Of a stretch of DNA of 64,000 bases, positions 23,901-36,835 are shown in pieces; position 1 is the first letter of the stretch, and each line of letters begins with the position of its first letter. Origin of the DNA: Moringa oleifera (Eukaryota; Streptophyta; Magnoliopsida; Brassicales; Moringaceae); the NCBI GenBank assembly GCA_021397835.1, contig JAJFZO010000094.1:4061001-4125000 (forward strand), written 5' to 3'. The position numbers were made by a program, and so were the translations under genes. The notes beneath the pieces are model-generated. The model saw only the letters and a list, made by a program, of their open reading frames with translations. It did not search any database and had not been told where the DNA came from.

Positions 23901-24622
23901 GAATCTCATTTTCAATTTTACATCATGTATAAACCTGTTAATTTCAAGCAATATAGTTTAAGTATATTTTTACTATACAAAATTTATTTATTTTTTTAAT
24001 TAGAACATTAATTATGATCAAAATTTGATTTTTTAAGAGACAAAAATGCATGATTACTGATACAACTAGAAAGTAGTGAATATTCAGCACCTAACTCGTC
24101 AGCCAATCCGCCACGAATGAACGTGTTGGTAAAAATACGAAGGGACCATACATCGTATACGTAAAAAATAATATTTTTTCTCAGTTGAGTCAAGAGAGTG
24201 AAAGTATGCTTTTGAATGATAATGTAGTTTAAAACTATAAAAATTTCTTTTGTTTTAATGAAACTCATGACATATTTTTTATTTTGTTACTTGAAATAAA
24301 AAATCATATGATGATCATGAAATCAAGCCAAATATAATGAAATTGTGAAATTATTATGAAATCTTAACTTTATTTAAAATCATACTACGTTGTGAAAACA
24401 ATCTTGACATTATTCAAAAATCATGCTATCCTTATGAAATCACTAGTTCTTGCTAGAAATCATTACTTTTTTAGTAAAATTGTTATTTGTTTTCAAAATG
24501 GATAACTAAAATTATTATATGAAATTTACATATTTTTTTTTGTATTAATTTGTGTAATTTTGTGTCTTCATTATAGAATATGGATCATTGTAATATGAAG
24601 TGGTGAATGGTTTGAATCAAGC
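20958..24622. other. Gene-free AT-rich region
   Basis: The first roughly 350 bases would be the PADRE promoter. From 21340 to about 22550 the sequence is extremely AT-rich, with a degenerate duplication: about 21630-21725 resembles about 22225-22315. A TA microsatellite lies at 22523-22538. From 22550 to 24600 composition is more mixed but only random-looking frames were found. Confidence 0.4.
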
Positions 24623-24980
24623 CACTACAAAAAAAAAAAATGATCTTAGTTTACACTAATAGTTCACAATTTTAAGTATAATGGTGAATAAAAAGAGATT
24701 AGTTCATAATTGTAACAAAATTGTGAATAAAAGGAAACTTTATTCATAGTTTTTTCGTAAGTGTGAATAAAAAAGGTTTAAAAAAAATTTATTTGTTCAC
24801 GATTTTCATGTAATTATGAATGAAAATAATTTAAAAACTCTTTGTTCACAGTTATTTCATAACTGCGAATAAAAGGTCATTTAAACAAAAAAAAACTATT
24901 TTTTTCATAATTATCGAGTAATTGTGAATAAATAAAAAAGTCATATGCCATTATGTAAAGTTTTCTCGTAATTGTGAATA
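24623..24980 (+). mobile_element. CACTA (En/Spm-type) transposon terminus with subterminal repeats
   Basis: CACTACAAAAAAAAA at 24623 is the standard terminus of plant CACTA elements. Seven subterminal repeats follow at about 24663, 24703, 24743, 24796, 24845, 24904 and 24955. Each is about 27 bases and quasi-palindromic, of the form TTCACAATT...AATTGTGAATAA, spaced roughly 40-60 bases apart. CACTA transposases bind such arrays. The orientation implies the interior lies to the right. I found no matching TTGTAGTG end downstream and no transposase, so this is a truncated or very decayed element. The base triplet before the terminus (AGC) is the expected place for a 3-bp target duplication. Confidence 0.72.
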
Positions 24981-27900
24981 AATGATCATTAACTTTAACC
25001 CTTAATATTTTCTTTTCTTTTATCTTCTTCTTGTTTCACATAGTGCTACATACAAAACTCTTCTTCATTGTGAATGTATCCTTCACTTATTAGCTATAAT
25101 CAACTTTTTGAGAAGCTTTGAAGGAGTACTAGTCACTCTTCAAAGGTATTCCAATTGTATTGGTTCCTTTCTCCTATATATTGTGTTGTCTACTAAGAAA
25201 ATATAAAGGATTCTTATATTTTGGTAATCTTTGTATGCTAGGAATACATACTATCAATATTTGACAATTTCAATGCCAATATTGCGGTTGATGGGAACAT
25301 AGTCAATTTGGGTTTATGGGATACTGTAGGTACTTGAGATTTCATATGTATATTTGTTCTTATATCGCTTATGAAAAGTAATTGTTGAGTTTGGAGATGC
25401 GAATCAATCAAGGGTTTAAGTCGTACTTCATATTTTGTAATTTTATCTACTTCTTTTTTGATTTACAGATAAGGAAGATTATAGCTGTAGGTTGAGGCCA
25501 CTAAGTTATAAAGTGTTATCACCTTTGTCTTAATGTTTTCATTGATTATTATGGTATGAAATTTGACTGATGGAAGAGCTAAAAATTTACTTAAATAGTT
25601 ATTAAAACATAAATAAATAATTACATTTTAAAGGATGTTAGAAGTGTTTTAATGCCTCTTAGAAACAAATCAAATTAACTTTTTCATAAACTAGTGATGG
25701 GGTCTTATGCCATTGGATAACTTTCTAGAATAAACGATTGTAATCACATTGATGTTGTTATATTTAATGCAAAGGTTAAAAGTGAAACATGATATAGAAA
25801 TTAATAATTCAACTTAGATGTTACAATATCATAATTGGTTGGGCATGGATCTGTAGTGTAGACAGTTGAAGCTTCAAATAACTTTTTAACGAACAAAAAT
25901 AAAGTTCTCTTATTGATTTGCATAATGCAGAAAAAATATGCGTTGTTTAGCAAAAAGTAACTTGTCATTGGATTTAGTCTTTTTTTCTTATCTCTTTTCC
26001 AATATAACGAGATACAAACTAAAGTGAAAGTCCTTAACTTTAGGCTCTTGTAAAAACCCTACCTTTCTTTCACCTTGTTTTCACTCTTGCTTTTTTTTTT
26101 TTTCCTTGTTCTTTTTCCTTTTAATATGTCATAGTATTATTATAATAGCCATCGTTTTGATTGGAACCAACCATAAGAGTTGTATAATTAATGCTTGTTT
26201 CAAGGATCATTAACTATAATGTTTAATGTAAACTTAATTGTTTTTTACTCATGATTTCTTATAAAATCATCAGCTATTAAGTGTTATTTTATTCATGTTC
26301 TATTGTCGTATGAAGTCATACCATTTTGTACGAGCCAACCTCGATAAATGCATTTAAATGCAGTTTTGCTCTCTACCATGCATTTTTTTTTTAGATTATA
26401 AATTAAGGCTATATACTTTACACTTTTTTATCTTTGATTTACTTTTATCATACGTATAAACCATTTGGCCAAAGAATGACATATTTTTAATGAAATCTTA
26501 GAAACTTTAAAAAGTATTTTAACTCAGTCTTTCAATCTCTCAATGAAGGATTGGTCAGCAGTGTTGAGCAAACAAGCAAATAGATTTTGAAAGTAGAATG
26601 TGTTTAGCAATGTGTTGAGCAGTGAGCAAATAAATAGCGTAAAAGCATATAATTGGACCTGTAAGTACGAAATTGGAACCATGACAGTGAGCAATGTATG
26701 GCCAAAGAGAACAAAACTAAACTTTAAGGTTGAATATTTGTTTCTGTAAAAGGTTGATTTTTGTTAAAGTTCAATCTCTTTGAAATTAATTTAAGTCATT
26801 ATTTTAACTTTTTTTATTAGAATTTTTATGATCAAGTCCTTATCTTAAAAAAGATAAATTGTTTCTTCTTCGTTTGCTCCATTCCAATTATGAAAAAGTT
26901 AAACGATTCATTTATTATTCTTTTCATAATAAAATCTTCGTCTTAAGAGATGAATTATTAAGATATTAACATTTTCACTATCAGAACTTTTTCTCATAAC
27001 AAAAAAAAAAAGGCACAAGCATAATAAAATCATCAATAAAGTTTCATGATCTCATAAAATATTATTTATTTCACTTTAGTTGATGTAATTAAATATGACT
27101 GAGCCTTACTTCCTTAAATGAGGCCAAGGAAGGCAACGCCCAAAACCTACAATGGATAAAACCCAACTAAGAGTTTAAGAGACTTGACCAATAGAGGTTG
27201 TTCTCTCCGTAGATATATACTCATGTTAAGAAAGTAGTTGCTTGCTAAAAAGTTGAAGTGTGTTAGCTATATCAATATGACAGGTATCTAGGTGTCAATA
27301 TGACAGGCCCATGCTAGCATAACGGGCGACAATGCCCCATGATCCTAATACCCAACAAACATGATGATGTTAAAAGATTAGGGAAATCAACAACCTTGTC
27401 CATAATGAGAACAAATCAACATCTCACCGACTAAAATTAAAGCACTTCAACGAGGCAAAATTACAAACATACCTTTCGACCAAATTAAAAATTAAGCAAC
27501 CTAAGTAAGCCTCTCTAAAGCTATCCTTTCACTACCATATTTTGTCAAAGTTCTTATTAACTTGAGCATTGAAAGATACAACGGTCGCATAGTGATACCC
27601 ATTAACCTTGTCCTTCTCTTATAGATTCTCCTCATCCAAACATCTTTAAGGAAAATCTTCTCCATATGCATGTTAGGAGAAAAAACAAAAGAAATTGTGA
27701 TTGCCTTTGACTCATTCTCTAAATGATATTTGGTTAGATTTAGGATACCGACATGAAAAGCAAAAGAGGAAAGAGATGGCAAAGAGAGAGATCGAATAGA
27801 AAGAGAGCTCACTGAAAAAGAGCATTGAGAGATACTTTCTAAATTTTGTAAAACATTGAATTCAAAGGACATCATTGTCTTTTAGAAGGACATTTTTGTC

Positions 27901-28235
27901 TTTAAATTTGATAAGCGCTAAAAAAAATATAAATTAGAAAAGATGATTATTTATTTTTTTTAAAAAAAAGAAAAGGGTGAGTTACTTTTTTGGCTACCAA
28001 TGCTTCTAAAATGTTCTTAGTAATCGAAAATGTCATCACATGATAGTAAGAATTATAAAAGTGTTATGGCTAAGGTATTTATATTGAAACTGTATATATT
28101 ATTAAGTTTATTTTTTCACAAAAATTAACATTTAAAGTATTTGAATATAGTGTTCTGTAAGCCTTTTAATTAATATTAAGTTATTGAAGAACATTACTAA
28201 TACACATAACAAGAATATCTCATTTTTATAAAATA
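24981..28235. other. Intergenic DNA, probably decayed mobile-element interior
   Basis: No intact gene. About 27100-27870 is less AT-rich than its surroundings (for example cgggcgacaatgccccatg) and could be an old LTR or element fragment, but no termini were found. The 124-codon minus-strand frame at 27501-27875 has Ser-rich, low-quality content and is not called. Confidence 0.35.
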
Positions 28236-28767
28236 GGTTAATTATATCAATAAGATATGCATTTTGTTCATAGTCTCAAATTGGATCTTAAAAAAAAAAT
28301 ACATATATTTAAAGGTTATGTTTTTGTTGAATTCTCAATATGAGACTTTCATTTATAATTTTTGGCAATATTAACAGTTTTGCGTATACACGTGATGTAT
28401 ATATAATTTTTACTTATACAATTATCTGAACACTCCTTTAAAATACTATCAAAACAAATAAAATGTTCTTTTTTCATATAAAACTTAGTGAAAACATGTA
28501 AAATATAAATATTTAAACAAAATGAGAAAAAAAGATTTTTTTTTGTTTTGATATTGTTTGAAAATGTGTTAAGATAATTATATAAGTAAAAGTCACAAGC
28601 ACTTTATAAATGCACGTAAATTCATTAATATTATTAAAAATTATAGTTAAAATTTTATATTAAGAATGTAACAAAAATATAAATCTCAAATATATAAAAG
28701 GAAATTATTTTACAGGTCTCGATTTAAGATTGCAAGTAAAATATAAATTTTTCTTATATAATTAACC
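28236..28767. repeat. Terminal-inverted-repeat (MITE-like) element, copy 1
   Basis: The element begins GGTTAATTATAT and ends ATATAATTAACC. The imperfect inverted repeat extends inward about 50 bases (atgcattttgttcatagtctcaaattg... against the complement of the right end). It has no coding content. It aligns along most of its length with 57156-57667: both share tgagacttt...tttataattttt, aatattaaca, gtgatgt and ctttaaaatactatcaaaa-like blocks in the same order. That makes it a dispersed family rather than chance AT-rich similarity. Confidence 0.65.
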
Positions 28768-31700
28768 CTTCAAAAAAAGTAAATTTAATTTCTTGTAATT
28801 ATTTTTATACTTAGTATACTTATTGTAAACTTTATTCTCCTTGACTTTGTGTTTTAAAAAATGTAAATTATGAAAAGTACCAAAATCAAACCATATCGAA
28901 TCAACAACTGTGATTTTTTAAAATTAATAATTTAAAATGGTTTATAAAATTACAAAATCATATTAATGCGATTTAATTTTTTAAAAAACATAAATAATTT
29001 GATTTAAAATTAAACTGCATCACATTCAATAAAAGTTCAAAGTTTTTTTTTTATTCTCCACCATTTTTTGAAAGCTCAAGCCCAATAATTTTCATTCAAA
29101 GTTTCTTTTTTAGAATAAAAAAATTATTAAATTTGCCACATCTTCGTGTCTTTTTGCTCTGTTATTTGCGGTTCACTGGACTACCTTTTATTTTGCGAGA
29201 AATTAAGTTTAATCAACTTTAAAAATATTTATTATGATTGATGTTTGATTTTTTTTAATTCATAATAAGTTAATGTTACTTGATTTTTACTTTAAAAATA
29301 TCTTAATAAACTAAACCACATCAAACCACACCGTATTTTGTAATATAATTTGATGTAATTTTATTATTTAGGTCTAATTGTATGATTAAATATATTTGAT
29401 AAATCGTAACAATGATTTAATATGCTAAAAAAGTATATTAACTGATCAAATTACACTGTGAATGTCCTTAGTGGCTAATGTCTAAAAAAAAAAAAACCTA
29501 CATTTAGATTAAAATTAATGATGTTAGGAGTTTGAATTTTATGTATGAAGCATTATATTGGGCAAGAATTAAAATATCTATTAAGTATTTATGTTTTAAA
29601 TTTTGTAAGTATCATCATAATTATTAGAAGTTGTACATATATGTACTTGAACATATTTTGTAAACATGATTATGAATTTATAAATTCATTTCCTTAATTC
29701 ATACATGAATGGATATTTTTATTTAAATGAAAAGTATGATTAATTCATTGGAAGGTATTGTGGGGAAGTTGAATGTGCTATATTGGAATGGAGTTAGAAA
29801 AAATTTTGGAAGTGATTTTAAATTGTGTTATATATAATAGAAAAAGTGATGCTGATGATGATATGTTATTATTTGTAATTTTTTTGAAATTTTTTTTGGG
29901 TATTGAACTATATTGTGGTTGAAGTGATACCGCGTCATATTAAGTATTGGTGTGTTATTTAATTATATTATAATTGTGTTAAAAAAATTAAGTATTATAT
30001 TGGATTGTAATATTTTATATGAAAAGTGATGATAATTTATAACTTTATGAAAATTTTGTATTGTATTTTAAATTTTATTTTGAATTTTATAAATTAAATA
30101 AGAAAATGTGTTTAAGCTGATAACTTTTCAATTGAAAAATCGTGCTATAAAATTTCAGAATTATTTTAATATTTTTAACAAAAATAGAACTAATGAGTTT
30201 AAAAATTTATGGATTAAATTAAATTAAAATATATAAATAAAATTATTTATTAAATTTTAATTTTAATTAATCAAAATTTTATAAAATAAAACAAAATATT
30301 AACGTAAAAATTTAGTTATCAATAATTTATCGATAACTTTTAAAAGAGTAATTGATTATTATTTTAAATAAATGATATAATATAAATTTTAAATTACAAT
30401 AATTAATTATATTTAAAAAATTATATTTTACTCAAGGTTATAAATTTAAATTTATAAAAAAATTATATCTATTTAAAATTTATATTTTTTTAAATTTTTA
30501 ATCTTGAAATTTTCATCTATAATTTGTATTGACTTGGACAATTTTACACACATACATAATATACATGTTATTTTTATTTATATAATTATTTTAATTTTTT
30601 AAATATTTTTATAATAAATAAAATATTTTTTTATTTTTAAATATTTATATTTTACATGATTTTAATAAATTTGATATAATTTTTTATTATTTTAATAATA
30701 TTTTAAAAATATTAAAGTAATTACATCAGTAAAAATCACATACATATAGCATGTGCGTGTAGAAAACCATTAATGTTAACAAAATTACAAATGCAAATCG
30801 CTATTAAAAATTTAATAAAAATATAAATCTTCAATTGATGTAAATTTTTTTTATATTCTATTTTATAACTATGAACAAAAAATATATATATTAATTAATT
30901 TAAATTGAAAATATTAAAAATAAAATAGAATTATTAATATAAATATTTAATGATTAATAATTATATTTATTAAATTATTAGAATATAAACATATAATTTT
31001 TTAAGTTAAAATCTTGGCTATACAACCCACCATTTTAATTCTCAACAGTTTGCAATAGTGTTTTTGTTGTTGCTATTATAACCGATGAAAAAAAAAACAT
31101 TTCAATCCAAGATTTTTGATATTTTTATTATTGGCATTTTAAATTGATATATAATATTTAGTATTTATTTTTATCAGCTATGGATTTCTATTTTTTAACC
31201 TCTGAATTAAAATCTATTTTAATTGTCAATAAAACTTTATGTTGCTGTGATATGTCACCAAAATTTTGGGAACTTTAGCTCCTGTACTGTAAAGAGAAGT
31301 TAAGCTATCAATTCACTAAATCACTTGCTCAAAATTGTTGTAGGTAATACTGCAATACAATTTTGAGTTGACCAGTAGTTAAAAGCAACATGCTTTAACT
31401 ACCATTTCCCTCCAAGCATACAATAAAAATGGTAAGTCAGGGCATATAGCATGCTTAAAATATTGTAGGTCGATCGGAGATTAATGTGTTAGAAAAGACA
31501 AGCTACTTAAGAATGACTCAAAGGTCTTGCTATACTATGCACAAGATAACAAGATGGCCTACGTGGAAACAGAAGAACAAGGGAAAGAAGTGCCGCTAGG
31601 GTTTCAGGAGTTGTTGGATTGTTTATTTCAAAGAGAAAAAATAAGAGAGATACCGGGAAGATATAAAATAGGATAATAAACAGAAAACTTGATTAATTTT

Positions 31701-32863
31701 TTTCCATATATCTTTTCTGTTTCTTATTCTGATTGGTTCTTTCTTCTGTGCCTATCACATAGCTAAGAAAATTATGTCTCTAATGCCATGCATGGAATCT
31801 TGGTCTAACATTAGCCAACAAAATTTTGACATTTTCTCTAGTAAGGAACTGGGAAAGTTGTGTCATAATGGTATCGATCTCCTTTGAGTAGTTTTGTGTC
31901 CTTCCAGTTATTAAATGATCTAAGTTTTGATTGGTTTTATTTGCTTGCTAGCTGCTCCAAAGGTTTACCAGGAGCATGATCTAAATATCAGTTAGGTTTC
32001 TTCTGGAATTCAATCACTTATACTTGAAATTAGTAGCTTCCAAACTGCATCGATCTCAAGATGAGAACAAAAATATTTTTCCAGCTGATGAAGATTAATT
32101 CACTTAATTAGAAGTGGGTTTACCTCTAAATGGCTGGAATGTACTTGAAATTAATTAACCTGCTCTATTGAAACTAAGAGGTTAGGAAGCATGAAGATGA
32201 TCTCCCTTCTTAGTGAAATCATGTAAATTAATAAATTAATATCGGCTTAAGTCCACGGTATGGTAAGCTTCTTTCTTTTCTATGTAATAACATGATCTAG
32301 ATCCAAGATCATTTAATATTACTTATTATGTCTCCTTAAGCAATTTGGTTAATTGCTAGAGTTGTCTTGTTTAGCTACTTCCTATCTGTTGGCTATAATA
32401 AGTGTGTAACACAAGAAAAGAAAAGTTGAGAAATGAGTTCATCAAATCTCTCCGTTGCCTTCGATTGACATAATGATCATAAATAAAACATATAAAAACT
32501 AATTAAGCCACACTTTCTAGTCATGATCAGAACCCTGAATTAGCACTTGTGTTCTTGAAAATACACAAGACAACTTATGAAGATCTAAAGGCATAAACTT
32601 CTGTTTAATTTCTTGAAGGTTTACACAATATACTGAATTATCGGCAATTAAGTTCGTAGTACTGATTATATATATATCAGCAATAAGAACCACCATATGG
32701 GTAGTCTTTATGATTCTCAATTAAGCATCAGAAATTGAATGACCAAACCCCATGGTTTTGTTCTTGTACCATATGAATTACACAAATCGATCTCTTGTAT
32801 GCCAGTTCTTAATTAATCCCACCATTGAAGAAAATGCTTTGCATGCATGCTGAGTTCACTTCC
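28768..32863. other. AT-rich intergenic region and 3' flank of the MYB gene
   Basis: No gene is supported. A probable third, diverged copy of the TIR repeat is listed separately. A small ATG frame of about 41 codons at 31554 (MAYVETEEQGKEVPLGF...) looks vaguely coding but is too short to call. Positions 31900-32863 are mixed-composition 3' flank. Confidence 0.4.
30490..30880. repeat. Diverged copy of the TIR (MITE-like) family, copy 3
   Basis: The right half (agtaattacatcagtaaaaa, then tcacatacatatagcatgtg and later taataaaaatataaatcttcaa) matches the corresponding part of copy 1 (gataattatataagtaaaag, then tcacaagcac). The central part is palindromic and very AT-rich. The ends are not clear. 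Confidence 0.4.
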
Positions 32864-33801
32864 TCATCTGAAAAGAAGAAGGGTGGGAGCTGGATCCTTA
32901 GTATCAACATCACTTGCCACCATTGGCTTGTGATCATGTTGTGTTTTCTCTGCAACGAATACACGTGAAGGGGAGGCAGCAGCAATGGTTAGATCAAGAT
33001 TCAAGTTCAAGGAACCTGAAGTACTTAAACCTTCAAGCTCTCTTGCACCTGAATCAGATTCCTTATTATCTTTCTCCTGAGAAGACACTTTGGACTTGCA
33101 TGCATCGACATTATTTTCTGCTGTGTCATTAGCAGACACAAGTTCCGGTTGAGGACGAGATGGGTACTGGTTCAAGCGATGGTTATTAGGATCAATACCC
33201 ATGCTTATTAGCTTCCTCTTGATGTGAGAGTTCCAATAGTTCTTCACTTCATTGTCTGTCCTTCCCGGCAGCCTTCCGGCTATCAGTGACCATCTACAAA
33301 CGATTAATGAGCAATATTAATAATCAAATTGCCATAAGTAATGCATGCAGAAATTAAGATACACACAGACAAAGAGAGACTCATAAATATGGAAGAAAGA
33401 GAGCCGTACCTGTTGCCTAAGAGAGCATGTAGCTTGATGATGAGCTCCTCTTCATCTTGAGCGAAGTTACCTCGTTTGATATCTGGTCTCAAATAGTTTA
33501 TCCATCTCAGTCTACAGCTTTTACCACACCGATCGAGGCCTGATTAAGGTAAGATAAAGTTCTTTTTATGTAAGAACAAAATCATAAGTACTTATGTAGA
33601 CGTGAGCACACATTTAATTCCATGAACTGGGTCCTCAAGAAAGGAAAAGTGAAAGAAAGAAAGAAGGCAACCTGCAGCCTTGGGGATAGAACGCCAACAC
33701 CCTTCACCATGAGCTGCAATGTAGTCCTTGAGCTTCTGATCTTCTTGCTTAGACCAAGCTCCCTTGTTGGTTCCTTCTTTGTCACAGCAAGGTTTCCTCA
33801 T
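32864..33801 (-). CDS. R2R3-MYB transcriptional repressor, subgroup 4 / MYBC2-FaMYB1-like
   Basis: The exons are 33672-33801, 33410-33539 and 32864-33293, with introns of 132 and 116 bases, all GT-AG. The product is 229 residues starting [20 protein letters not shown]. The R2 tryptophans are at 16, 36 and 56, with R3 residues F69, W88 and W107. The bHLH-interaction signature [DE]Lx2[RK]x3Lx6Lx3R is intact from E75 to R94, so partnering with R/bHLH proteins is expected. GIDPNNHRL follows the R3 repeat, as in subgroup 4. The C-terminus carries an EAR motif, LNLNLDL (182-188), and ends in TLLLFR (224-229), the second repression motif known from MYBL2 and MYBC2-type proteins. By family, it should repress anthocyanin or proanthocyanidin genes as part of a MYB-bHLH-WD40 complex in the nucleus. 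Confidence 0.93.
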
Positions 33802-36480
33802 TGTTCTTCTCCTCCTCTTGATCTCTTTCTTTCACTCACTCTCGCTCTTAAAGAACTCTGGGGAATTGGCCAGAAAGCAAGCAAAAGAAGAGTACTGAAG
33901 CCCACAAGATTGGCAACAGATATAGGAACTGAGTTGGAAGGAGAGAGAAAAGTTGACTTGGACTGGTGGTTTTGAGAGTTTAGGTGGGTCACAAGGGGCT
34001 ACACACACTGAGATCTAGCTTCCAACTGGATAAGGTGTTTTTGCTCTGCAGTACCATCTTGTTTACCGTTCAGTATAAGTCTTTATCTATGCTGATTAAC
34101 TCTCCACTTCTCCTTTTACTTCTCTTACTGAGTAATCCTCTTTCTCCCCAAACAAGCAAGTTCTTTAGCCTCTGGTTCTCTGCTTATTAAAAACACGATA
34201 AGAACACTTCCCTCTCACATGCTTTTTTCGAGTTAGTGACAGATATTCAAGCCTGCAATCTGCATTAGTTAACAGAGAAGGTAACATCTCCCATGTGATC
34301 CAGAGAACCCCAGAGAAAAAAAAAATCTAAGTATAAGAGCTGACCTTGTTGAGATCCCTGACACCCACAATGGCTGAATTTATTGCCATTTGATCCAGTT
34401 GAATAAGTTTTTGTCATCTCATTTCACGCCTCGTCACACCTACCTCCGCAAGACAAAGTTCAGCGACCCATTTTGTACGAAATTTCTCTTAGAAACAACT
34501 GCAATTGTTTCCTTTCCTGTCAGCTTTCAATTCTTCAAGGACCACATGCCCATCTTCATCAACAATACCTACGGAAGGTAACATAGAGCAATGCATGCAG
34601 TAGTTTCTAGATAGCTGTAATTTGAGGAAAAAGCTCCAAAGCTATCTTATATATAAGCTTCATATATATGTATACATACATGTATTATAATAGGCTCTTG
34701 TTTGGTTATTTAAAAAATCTTCCCCAAAGTTATAACATATTCTTATTTCCTATGTCCCCAGAAAGAAGAAAGAATATCAAAATCAAAGTTTAATGTACTT
34801 TGATCTTGTTCGGTCCGAACTCTAATCAAGCTTAATCTTGGACATATATGTATATATTCTTTAATTTTTCATGGGTTCTCTTTGTTTAATAGAGATATAC
34901 ATAAATTTGAAAGGGCAAAATTTTCCTTACAACTAATACGGACTAGAGGAAGCCTAGACAACCACCAAAACAAAAGATGACATAATTTTCACGGAAGGTA
35001 TCTTGGTACATATTTGGCTTACCTGAAACATGTCATATAGTATCAACTACTATCTATCATGCATGCTTATTTTGACAAAATCATTCATATTTTTAAGATA
35101 AATTTATAAAAATTAAAATTTAATATGTTAATCAGCAAAACAGCATGCTAATTAAACTAATTAATTGATATCGAAATTCAACGTTTTGAATTTTCTTGGT
35201 GAAGAATCTTATTAATTTGACATTGCGATAGGGAGCTATATCAGAGACGAACACAGCAAAATCATACTAAACTACTAGTTTACAAGAATTCCCAAAAGAC
35301 TCAGAAATTTCTCAACTAGAAGTCCACATAAACGTACACCTATAATTACTAGTTTCCTTTATGATTAAACAGGCAAAACTCGATGTAACAAACACAAAAA
35401 GAACCCATCGGATATACTAATTTCCGCATAAGATTCGACCATTGACGAAGAAGTATCGTATCTGTCTGATCAGGAACTAAGCTACAAAGAAGAGAGAAAG
35501 CTGCAAGTGCAGTGCACCTCACAGTATGCCCGGTGATATTCACCCATGAACAGTTTCTGCTTCCTTCCAATCAACTTTCATTGCCTCTAGATAGAAGAGG
35601 ATAAAGAATTAATCTTGAGTACTGTAATTATTATCTCAATGGAACAGTTTATGTCACAAGGCCAGAAACACGGAAGCCACATGTTATTAAAAATAAGAAT
35701 ATGGTAATTAAATTTGCTTGAGTCACGATCACTGTATTCCATTTTCGATTTTATGCGGCCAAAGATTAATTCTACCAACTAGTATGTAAGATATCTGCTT
35801 ATGGCACACTTAGGAATATTTAAAACCACAGTGAATTATGTCGTAAAATTATTCTCAAAGCTCTTAATATTTTAAAAATCAAACTGGATTAGTCGGTTGA
35901 CTTGATTTTGATTAAACTATGAACCGAATTTTTTATTAGTTCAAATTGGTTTAAAATCGATTTGATTTATTTATGTTATTTTTGTTAAAAATTAAGAATT
36001 AAATAAAGTAACATCATTAAGATGAAAAAATAACTAAAAATTTAAAAACAATATCTTCTGATCTTATTTAAAAAAAAATTAATTGGATTTTTATTTTTAT
36101 GTTTTTTATTTTAATAATATAAATTAAAATATTATTATTATTCAATTCCACCTATGACCCTTAATTTTTTTTTCTTTCAGTTCAATGATCAGTTTAATTT
36201 TAAAAACTATTGGATAATTCAAATCAAAATAATAAAAACTATTGGATAATTGGTCGCTGGCATAAATGAAAAGATTTAAGTTGAGAGAATCATAAAAATA
36301 CATGAGTACTCAACTCTCAGAAATTAAGTCGCTGGAAGTCGCTCTACCAACCAATACATATCATACCTTAACTTACATGTAATTCCAATTCCTACGAAAT
36401 CTCGAATCGTTGTTATTTGAGTCACAGGATTCTTTGATTTCTTGGCTTTTTCTTCTGACCAGTAACGTTTAGACTTAACT
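33802..36480. other. MYB promoter and intergenic region
   Basis: The first kilobase is the presumed promoter and leader of the minus-strand MYB gene. No clear TATA box could be fixed. The rest holds scattered short frames and AT-rich DNA, with no gene supported. Confidence 0.35.
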
Positions 36481-36835
36481 TTCACGCACCTTCGAATTCT
36501 GAAGCACAGTCATGTGCCGCTCAAGGTCCCAAGTGGACTGGTTGGTTTATGGAAGCTCAATCTACAGCATCTAACAGTCTTGATCGCAAAGTTTCTTCTG
36601 CATATGATCAAGAACGTGAGCCTTGATCATATGCAAAAATGACCCCTCCTTTCTACAATACTTTCACAGTTCATTGACATTGTTGCTGTTGATAGACATG
36701 CAGCTTAGCCTGTGAACTTCCCATTATCTGAGAATTTATCCTACAAGATGCAGTTTGACCAGCAGATTGCTGCCTTATCTGTCAAGAAAAGTGCCAACAA
36801 CAATTTAACTTATGATCCTTATGATTAATTTAGAA
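36481..36835 (+). pseudogene. Possible decayed exon with an embedded perfect hairpin
   Basis: From about 36510 the plus strand reads EAQSCAAQGPKWTGWFMEAQ, then STASNSLDRKVSSAYDQERE, and then a stop. Frame-broken coding-like stretches follow to about 36830. The composition differs from the flanks. I cannot assign a family. The hairpin at 36599-36635 overlaps its end. Confidence 0.3.
36599..36635. repeat. Perfect 14-bp inverted repeat, 9-base loop
   Basis: tgcatatgatcaag (36599-36612) is exactly complementary to cttgatcatatgca (36622-36635), with loop aacgtgagc. It is too short for a plant miRNA precursor by itself. It may be a cruciform-forming site or a local inverted duplication. Confidence 0.6.

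Noticed and set aside
27501..27875. Minus-strand 124-codon frame
   Set aside because: Ser/Leu-rich without recognisable motif, no promoter or splice context, and located in probable decayed repeat DNA.
31554..31679. Small ATG frame of about 41 codons with vaguely coding composition
   Set aside because: Too short, with no homologue, promoter or splice evidence that I can see.
33622..33992. Frames on both strands overlapping MYB exon 1, its first intron and leader
   Set aside because: They are overlaps of the MYB exon and leader; the spliced MYB model accounts for the conserved residues.
36599..36635. Hairpin considered as a miRNA precursor
   Set aside because: Stem of 14 pairs is too short for a plant miRNA duplex, and flanking sequence does not extend it.
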